Shown here: in pieces, positions 6,641 to 11,211 of the stretch
Layout of the letters: the number at the start of each line of letters is the position of its first letter
Position numbering within the stretch: position 1 is the first letter of the stretch
Assembly (NCBI GenBank): GCA_037447655.1
Contig: JBBHKE010002957.1
Span: 64,001-75,211 of the forward strand
DNA from: Zygnema cylindricum
Lineage: Eukaryota; Streptophyta; Zygnematophyceae; Zygnematales; Zygnemataceae
DNA: 11,211 nt
Direction of reading: 5' to 3'
The notes under the pieces: model-generated
What the model saw: the letters and a program-made list of their open reading frames with translations, nothing else
What the model was told of the DNA's origin: nothing
The model's database searches: none
Translations under genes and position numbers: made by a program

Positions 6641-7150
6641 AATTCACTAAGTAAAAAGTCTACAATTGAGCATCTAATCTAACTTGTGTACAAAAAATCT
6701 ACGTGGTTAACTGTGTATAGTTTCGATTCCGGCCAATAAGCGACCAGAATCACGTGCCTTGCGTTACAAAATCTACAGCCTTGGTCACATCCAAATCAAG
6801 TGCAGAAACCATAGATTGTAGTAGGTTATGGCATGCTGTCAACAAGTCATGATTATTTCGTCTTTCAAATGCCTCGGATTCTGTGCGAACAGCCGAACAT
6901 GTTGAAACGCATGACGCAGAGATTTACGCACTCTGGCGTTGTCAAACAAGTTGACGTGATGTGCTCGTGGATTACACCATATAAGCATACGCATACTTCA
7001 GAGTATAGTTTTGAAATTTGAACTCACAAAGCTCCACGCATATTAAAGCTTGTACATTCAACTTGTTTGCATAAAATGCACGTATAGTCAAAATCGCACG
7101 GAATAGGTTCACGCTAAAATCTACAGCTCGCGCATTAAATCTATGGTTTG
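6641..7150. repeat. Cluster of AAATCTAC-type words in direct and inverted orientation
   Basis: aaaatctacagc occurs at 6768-6779 and 7116-7127. Variants lie near 6656 (aagtctac), 6689 (aaatctacg) and 7138 (aatctatgg). The 12-mer aaaccatagatt (6806-6817) is the reverse complement of aatctatggttt (7138-7149). No coding frame is supported. The small plus-strand open frame at 6833-7021 has no recognisable content. The pattern resembles the worn ends of a non-autonomous element or an LTR. Confidence 0.45.
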
Positions 7151-7390
7151 AATTGCGCTAGGATTACGAGCTTACGATAAGATGCATGGCTTGAGAACGA
7201 CATTGAGCCTACCCCATCTAAGCTCTCATTTGACTTAACTTTGAATAGTATTATAGTGTGGATTCGTTTGGTCTGTTTTTTGTCAAATATGAGATGTTAA
7301 ATCGAACGATTGCCCTGTCATCCATGAATGCTATCAATTAAGGCAAACTTGTCTCGTGCGGATGTTATATACAGTTGTCGATACAGTAGA

Positions 7391-7462
7391 AGGTACACCT
7401 TCATTTTTAGGATAGAGTATAGTTCTAGGTACACCTGCATTTTTATATTTTTAGAATACAAT
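7391..7462. repeat. 36-bp tandem repeat, two diverged copies
   Basis: aggtacacct(t/g)cattttta starts at 7391 and again at 7427, exactly 36 bases later, followed in each by an A/T-rich tract and ata..ata. The small plus-strand open frame here (7328-7525) shows the repeat as two RYT.IF units and is probably not a gene. Confidence 0.6.
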
Positions 7463-7558
7463 ACACCGCCAATCGATGTTCGAGTGAATAACGCTAAGGG
7501 TGAAGATCCATCAGACGTTTTGTAATCGTATGGCCAACTCTACAGAATGGGTTGATTG

Positions 7559-8129
7559 AGGGTGGACTTCTATCAGCGAAAAAGTGGGGTTTTTTACTGA
7601 CGGCCGTACCGTTTCGTACAGGTTCGTACAATTTTATTTTTTTTAAGGAAAACATCATTATAGAAAAATGTCCAAGGTTGTGAGCGTAAATTCGGACCGT
7701 CGGATGCTATTACACTTTTTATCCAAGACGCCATGTCATTAACCTTACAGTTTGTTAAGACCGTGCACAAGGAGGACAATTCTCGGTCACGCTCCCACCA
7801 TCAAAGTTTGTCGTCGCCTTTTTGTCGTTCCGTTTTGAAATTTTGGGTAGTACATTAAATGCCCATTGTAAGAGTCATTAATTACGTCCGCTGGTGCAGA
7901 TATTTCCTCCCGCTGGTACAGATATTTTATCCGCTCGTACACATATTGCGTTCAAACATTGCATTTTAAGATTCTTACAAGATTTTAAGAATTTAATGTT
8001 AACCTACGTGTTACCAACCAGAATGAGCCACGCAAAAAAAAATGGTTTACGAACGCAACCTAATGGAAGGCACGCCTTTAAGTAAAATTTTCCGTACAAT
8101 TACTGAGACGCCTAATGGAAGTCCACCCT
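7559..8129. other. Possible short element bounded by a 12-bp inverted repeat
   Basis: agggtggacttc (7559-7570) and its reverse complement gaagtccaccct (8118-8129) bound a 571-bp interval. Similarity continues inwards with one gap (tatcagcg against cattaggcg). The flanks offer only a trivial TGA-type direct repeat. A 12-mer inverted pair is expected a few times by chance in a window this long, so this is a weak candidate. I see no gene inside. Confidence 0.25.
7888..7947. repeat. Three degenerate 21-22 bp tandem units
   Basis: ccgctggtgcagatatt (7888), ccgctggtacagatatt (7910) and ccgctcgtacacatatt (7931) follow each other at 22 and 21 bp spacing. Confidence 0.75.
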
Positions 8130-8334
8130 GAGTCGATGTTCCATCACGAAGAGTCTGTAATCCACGTGTTTTATTTGACTGGCACCACGCAAGCTACAAT
8201 CCGTTATTGAATATCTTTCATATCTTTAGCACCGACAAACTTAACTTCAAATCTCCACTTGCGTACCATGCACCTGCGTATCTTTGTTGATATTTGTGTA
8301 TTTTATAGGCCTGTAATAGGATAGAAAAAGGCAA

Positions 8335-8423
8335 AGGCAGTCTGCCTCTAACTCCCCTCTCCAAGCCCCCTCACTTATTGTAGTCAGTGAAGGCTGGATA
8401 GGGAGCTAGAGCCATGGTTGCCT
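8335..8423. ncRNA. Long imperfect hairpin (possible small-RNA precursor or foldback remnant)
   Basis: By hand pairing, 8335-8375 folds onto 8386-8423 with about 33 base pairs (two of them G-T) and a 10-base loop (8376-8385). Paired blocks from the loop outwards are TCACT/AGTGA, AGCC/GGCT, CCT/GGA, CCC/GGG, TC/GA, ATCTC on the other arm, and an outer GGCAG/TTGCC block. Bulges are short (CCC, A, C, T). Plant miRNA precursors have this size and kind of structure, but no known mature miRNA is matched, and an old foldback transposon would look the same. Strand is unknown. I see no dedicated promoter directly upstream. Confidence 0.35.
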
Positions 8424-8659
8424 AAGCTCTTTAGAGAAGACAAGGGATAAATAAGGTAGACTTATCAAAAGGTGCTTGACGAACCCAGTAATTGATCTTG
8501 GTACCTACCGTCCGTCAAGTTGTCCTCAGTCGTTAGCATCCGTTTAGTCTAAGCAAGTCTTGAGATATATGGTGTTTGATAATTATTTAATTAGTTACAC
8601 GTAGACTAGTTCATTTAATAGGAAATAATTACATAGTGCATGGATACAATTTTAGAGAG

Positions 8660-8960
8660 TACGGAGTACGGTTTCAATGTTTTTATGAAACGGATATCGC
8701 GCACTTGTTTCGACCGCGAAACAAATACCGCGCGTCAAATTTCAGCGGCTAGGATTATAGCCGGTTTTGATCGGATGGCCGCGATAGGCGCCGCGATCAC
8801 GGAAGAGGTACTTTTGGCGTTTTACGATCATTACCGCGTCAGATGACACGTGGCATGATAACATTGGATTGCGGCAACTCCGGAGATTACGGGAACAAAT
8901 CTCGATTTGACACGTGTCGACATTTTGGCCATGTTGTACAATGGCCGTATATAAAGTACA
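8660..8960. other. CpG-dense island containing a 68-codon ORF
   Basis: By eye this 300-bp block holds roughly 35 CpG (gcgcac, ccgcgaaac, ccgcgcgtc, ggcgccgcgatcacgg), while the 3 kb to its left is CpG-poor and AT-rich. The plus-strand ORF 8640-8846 (ATG at 8640) encodes a peptide with an Ala/Ile-rich body (SAARIIAGFDRMAAIGAAITEE) that I do not recognise. In plants, CpG in silent DNA is lost through methylation and deamination, so the block is either recently arrived or kept unmethylated, for example as a promoter region. It leads straight into the G-box and TATA block. The ORF may be incidental. Confidence 0.5.
8845..8956 (+). promoter_or_regulatory. Pol II promoter-like block: two G-boxes, palindrome and TATA box
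   Basis: GACACGTGGC (8845-8854) and the perfect palindrome GACACGTGTC (8909-8918) are G-box/ABRE-type sites, bound in plants by bZIP and bHLH factors. GGCCAT..TGTACA..ATGGCC (8927-8946) is a near-perfect palindrome. TATATAAAG (8948-8956) is a strong TATA box on the plus strand, giving an expected start near 8980. A transcript would run right, but I see no convincing intact gene there, only the copia-like remnant from 9132. Confidence 0.5.
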
Positions 8961-9014
8961 CCGGCACCTGTACTTTTCTGTACGACACAGTAATTTAATT
9001 GGTGCCGTACTTTA
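8952..9014. other. Nested inverted repeats around the predicted transcription start
   Basis: AAAGTACA (8953-8960) pairs with TGTACTTT (8969-8976) across an 8-base loop. Alternatively, taaagtac-acc-ggcacc (8952-8968) pairs with ggtgccgtacttta (9001-9014), 14 bp apart from three inserted bases. The two stems are mutually exclusive. Confidence 0.6.
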
Positions 9015-9131
9015 GTAGATAGAGTTTTAGAGGGGGAATAGGACTTGGAAAATTTTGGGTAGGTAGCTGCCTCTCTCAGAGAGCACCTTGTATAAGTGGC
9101 AAACTTTGGCCAGCCATAACTATCAATTTAC

Positions 9132-9415
9132 TTGACCATTTTCAGTGATTCTTTTTGCTGCGGACTCAAGGGAGTCGATGCTACACAGGGGTGTAGTCGG
9201 TCAGAGTTTGTCTGCCAGGGTGGCTGCATTTCTAAGGGAAAGTCAAAGTGGGTGAATGTGTCCAAATCTCATATTCTAACTTTGCATTTTGTTGTGGAAC
9301 TGAGCACACAGAAAGTGTTATTTCACAGGGGTGAATCTATATTGGGTTTCTGACAATCAAGGGGTCAATCATTTGGGTTTATATCAAGTTAGGAGTCGGC
9401 ACTATCTATATTAGC
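9132..9415 (+). pseudogene. Decayed Ty1/copia RNase H remnant
   Basis: The open frame 9132-9353 contains FSDSF, then SRSEFVCQGGCISKGKSK, resembling the Ty1/copia RNase H core (Y-S/T-D-S/A-D-W, then R-S-T-S-G-Y-V-F..G-G..I-S-W-K-S-K). At 9350-9379 another frame gives SDNQGVNHLG, like the conserved x-DNQ-x-x-I-x-L block, followed by LYQVRSRHYLY, like (F/Y)H-x-R-x-KHI. The order and rough spacing of these blocks match the family, where the enzyme removes the RNA strand during reverse transcription. The conserved Trp of DW and the T-E-A-E-Y segment are not visible, and at least one frameshift separates the blocks. No other copia domain is seen. It is alternatively a chance resemblance in a small open frame. 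Confidence 0.45.
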
Positions 9416-9419
9416 TTCT

Positions 9420-10140
9420 TTGGATCTGCCTACTCTGAGGGCCAATAGAGGTCTCAGAGTTTCAATCTTCACTTACGTACCCTGCACGTCCCTGCACGTG
9501 CGTACGAAGTAATCATACGACAAAACATTCATACTTTTTGCAGACGCCAATCTTTACGCTACCTCATTTTTTAGGGTTCATGTTTTTTAACATAACGAAA
9601 GTCTTTTGACAAAAATAATGTGACGAACAAAAGGTACTGAAAATAGAGTGACGAAGGAGAGTTACGAAATTCCATTTTTGTTTTCGGTTGTTTTTTTGAA
9701 AACGCTTTTATGTGCAAATTACGTCAATTTTCGTTGGTTTTACATCATGACACGTAACTTAATCGTCCAGCGTGTCACAAATTTTTTTTTTTTGTCTGCA
9801 ACCCACCTCCTAGAGGCATGTCCTCCTAGAGGCAAGTTGACAGTTACAGAGAAAACTGAAGCGAACACCTCGCGGATGTACATCCGCCGGTCAGTATTAC
9901 CTCCAAGACCTTCGGAGAGTATTGGCAAGATTCTTTGTAATGTTGTTTTTCGTATAAAAACAAAATAGGGGGTACGATTTGATACGAAGAGTTGCGGATT
10001 TATGTAAACTTCCCCACTTTTCGCTTGATGGAACGTTACCCTTATTTGAGTTTTTCAAGATTTCTAAAAAATAGTTTTCTCTAATTGCTCCATATCGCTG
10101 ATTTGGGTACAACGGATCTGCCATCAGGATTTTCACAGTA
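9420..10140. other. Non-coding stretch with short duplications
   Basis: Open frames on both strands (9648-9968 plus, 9740-9928 minus, 9897-10136 minus) are short, overlap one another and show no recognisable motifs. A perfect 10-bp tandem repeat, ccctgcacgt, lies at 9480-9499. The 16-bp duplication at 9806-9837 is listed separately. I see no regulatory signal I can name. Confidence 0.6.
9806..9837. repeat. 16-bp tandem duplication
   Basis: cctcctagaggcatgt (9806-9821) is followed by cctcctagaggcaagt (9822-9837), 15 of 16 identical. Confidence 0.9.
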
Positions 10141-10144
10141 AAAT

Positions 10145-10237
10145 AGGTAAAAGTACAAAATCTGACAAATCTTACATCGTCGCGTCCTTTTACGTGCGAT
10201 CGCGAATATTTTAATCCATGTTTTGTACTTTTTTACT
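10145..10237. other. Inverted repeat with GTAC core and CpG-rich loop
   Basis: aggtaaaagtacaaaa (10145-10160) pairs with ttttgtacttttttact (10221-10237), allowing a one-base length difference and one mismatch. The 60-base interior contains an inner GC-rich near-palindrome (tcgtcgcg..cgatcgcga). It is a possible foldback element end or regulatory structure. Confidence 0.5.
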
Positions 10238-10406
10238 CAACAAAGTACCATTTTTTACGGATTGACACGTCCATACACCACACTATTCAAGAAGGTCTTA
10301 AATTATAATTATTTACCCTAATACACCAGAACCTTAATTAACTTAAAAAAAACATTAGTGTTATTAATTCTATTTCAGGTTTATGGGGTGCATAATTTGG
10401 GGGTGC

Positions 10407-10434
10407 CGATATAGCGTTCGTAACGCTAATATCG
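10407..10434. other. Hairpin with a 12-bp stem and 3-base loop
   Basis: cgatatagcgtt (10407-10418) pairs with aacgctaatatcg (10422-10434) with one bulged base. The loop is cgt. It sits directly left of the larger inverted repeat at 10440-10690 and may be its outer part. Confidence 0.7.
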
Positions 10435-10439
10435 ATTGG

Positions 10440-10690
10440 CGGTGAACTGTACAGTACACCGTGTATCGCTATTAGGGTTAATGCTTTTTCCGCCACTTAA
10501 AACATACTTTCTACTTTCACACTTTTCCGATTTTCAATTTGAGACCGCCAATCGGAAGCCGATAATCTTACCTTTCAATCGCAACCGTCAGATCCAAAAC
10601 TTGACATACGTGTACGGAGAAAATTTGTTTTAAGAGACGAAAAAAGCATTAACACTAATAGCGATTCACGGTGTACCGTCAAATTCGGCG
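10440..10690. mobile_element. Foldback/MITE-like inverted repeat with arms of about 60 bp
   Basis: Left arm 10440-10499 and right arm 10631-10690 are reverse complements at about 49 of 60 positions. The inner 47 bp match at 41 (gtacaccgtg, atcgctattag and gttaatgcttttt are shared blocks). The 131-bp centre has no supported gene. The small plus-strand open frame 10436-10633 spans it by chance. Long inverted arms, small size and lack of coding match non-autonomous DNA transposons. I could not find a convincing target-site duplication, so outer ends are uncertain. Confidence 0.6.
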
Positions 10691-10819
10691 TTATCGTCAA
10701 TTTTTCGTCATATTCAGAGCGATTTATGAATTATATCGTCATTCCGTACGATACGCGAAAACTCCATACGTTGCTTCCGACTTTCCGTGCGTACGATAAA
10801 TGCGATTCCGTGTTTAGGA

Positions 10820-10851
10820 TTAGGGTTTCGGAATTACCCTCCTTTCTCCCC
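10820..10851 (+). promoter_or_regulatory. Telo-box and pyrimidine-rich leader of a putative host gene
   Basis: TTAGGGTTT (10820-10828) is a telo-box, common in the 5' leaders of plant genes for growth and gene expression. It is followed by a C/T-rich tract (ccctcctttctcccc, 10837-10851) ending at the ATG. No clear TATA box is seen in the 100 bases before it; gaattatatcg near 10729 is a weak candidate. Confidence 0.45.
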
Positions 10852-10920
10852 ATGGATGCCCTCCATTCCATCTATGGCTCCTCTGGCGATTCCTCATCGG
10901 AGGAAGAAAAACCTAACAAT
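10852..10920 (+). CDS. Putative first coding exon of a host gene (partial, unrecognised)
   Basis: ATG at 10852 has a plant-like context (ccccATGG) just after the telo-box leader. The 23 codons give MDALHSIYGSSG followed by a Ser/Glu-rich acidic stretch (DSSSEEEKPNN). At 10921 the sequence gtaagc is a good splice donor, leaving a phase-0 exon. Many plant nuclear proteins, including splicing-related ones, start with a short Met-Asp-x-Leu-x-x-Tyr plus acidic run, but this is too short to name a family. The same frame is open both upstream (to 10726) and downstream to a stop at 11131-11133. The downstream part becomes Lys/Arg/Glu-rich (SERKRKAAMEV, VSKRERKEAERG), so an unspliced protein of 93 codons is the alternative. 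Confidence 0.35.
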
Positions 10921-11211
10921 GTAAGCTCAACACGTGGCATCACTGTGTCCTCTTTCGAAGTCGCTGACGTGGAAATCCAGGAACAAAAAAGCGAGAGAAA
11001 AAGGAAGGCAGCCATGGAGGTTTTGTGTAAAACGAGATACGTTTCAAAGAGAGAGAGGAAGGAAGCTGAGAGAGGGGTAGAGATACATGCCTATATAGGA
11101 CAAGAAACCGTACAAGGAGAAGGTGAGAGGTGATTTTTTATTTCGGTGGGATATTTGCTGTAAGGATGCCACGTGGCAAAATCTGACAATTTTTTTTTTT
11201 TTTTACGGTTT
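10921..11211 (+). promoter_or_regulatory. Probable intron or alternative coding tail with three G-box-like sites
   Basis: After the donor-like site at 10921, CACGTG occurs at 10931-10936 (aacacgtggcat), gacgtgg near 10967, and the perfect 12-bp palindrome TGCCACGTGGCA at 11167-11178. A TATA-like cctatatagg lies at 11090-11099. The stretch ends in a long T-run before the window edge. It may be an intron with enhancer sites, an internal promoter, or coding to 11133 followed by a 3' region. Confidence 0.35.

Noticed and set aside
7328-7525. A 65-codon plus-strand ORF with repeated RYT.IF units.
   Set aside because: The repeats come from the 36-bp tandem DNA repeat; there are no other coding signs.
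8386-8413. Resemblance of GGATAGGGAGCTAGA in the hairpin to the miR159/miR319 core.
   Set aside because: It needs gaps and lacks the conserved TTTGGATTGAAGGGAGCTC run, so I do not claim that family.
9648-10136. Overlapping ORFs on both strands (106, 62 and 79 codons).
   Set aside because: They are mutually overlapping, have no recognisable motifs and run through T-runs and a tandem duplication. The 79-codon minus-strand one looks the most protein-like but cannot be supported.
1-11211. CRISPR arrays, tRNA or rRNA genes, bacterial operons.
   Set aside because: No regularly spaced repeat-spacer pattern, no cloverleaf-like or conserved rRNA sequence, and no bacterial gene packing is visible.

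Overview
The window looks like plant nuclear DNA. It is AT-rich, mostly non-coding and full of decayed transposable elements. Pol II style signals (TATA box, CACGTG G-boxes, a telo-box TTAGGGTTT in front of a short ATG-led exon) support a land plant. The retroelement-borne methyltransferase hints at a seedless plant or streptophyte lineage, but that placement is inference. I see no intact full-length gene, rRNA, tRNA or CRISPR array.

Positions 1-4630 hold a degenerate Ty3/gypsy-type retroelement on the minus strand, cut by the left window edge. In its own 5' to 3' order (right to left) it has a gag N-terminal part (4630-4220), a capsid-like part (4122-3844), zinc knuckles (3825-3660), a linker (3432-3157), a probable retropepsin (about 2995-2817), a C5-cytosine DNA methyltransferase domain (about 2515-1340), a connecting segment, a pre-RT segment and a reverse transcriptase (631 to the edge). 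RNase H and integrase would lie beyond position 1. The methyltransferase is the outstanding feature: motif I DLFAxxGT, a motif IV loop WECQGMS that keeps the catalytic Cys, and a C-terminal motif VIII/X region after a frame change. In a live element it would have travelled with the copy and methylated cytosines. Every part is broken by stops and frameshifts, several at short tandem duplications of 14-17 bp.

Positions 4640-5083 carry an unrecognised decayed coding remnant on the plus strand, head-to-head with the gag start. Positions 5100-5350 carry four copies of a GGCC..GGCCAGATC motif. From 5400 to 8330 the sequence is AT-rich and non-coding, with local direct and inverted repeats.

Positions 8335-8423 can fold into a long imperfect hairpin. 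Positions 8660-8960 are strikingly CpG-dense and end in a promoter-like block with two G-boxes, a palindrome, TATATAAAG and nested inverted repeats. Just downstream, 9132-9415 looks like a decayed Ty1/copia RNase H remnant. Positions 9420-10690 are non-coding, with a 16-bp duplication, a GTAC-cored hairpin, a perfect-loop hairpin and a roughly 60-bp-armed inverted repeat (10440-10690) of foldback/MITE type. The right edge (10800-11211) looks like the 5' end of a host gene: telo-box, pyrimidine-rich leader, ATG at 10852 and a good splice donor at 10921.
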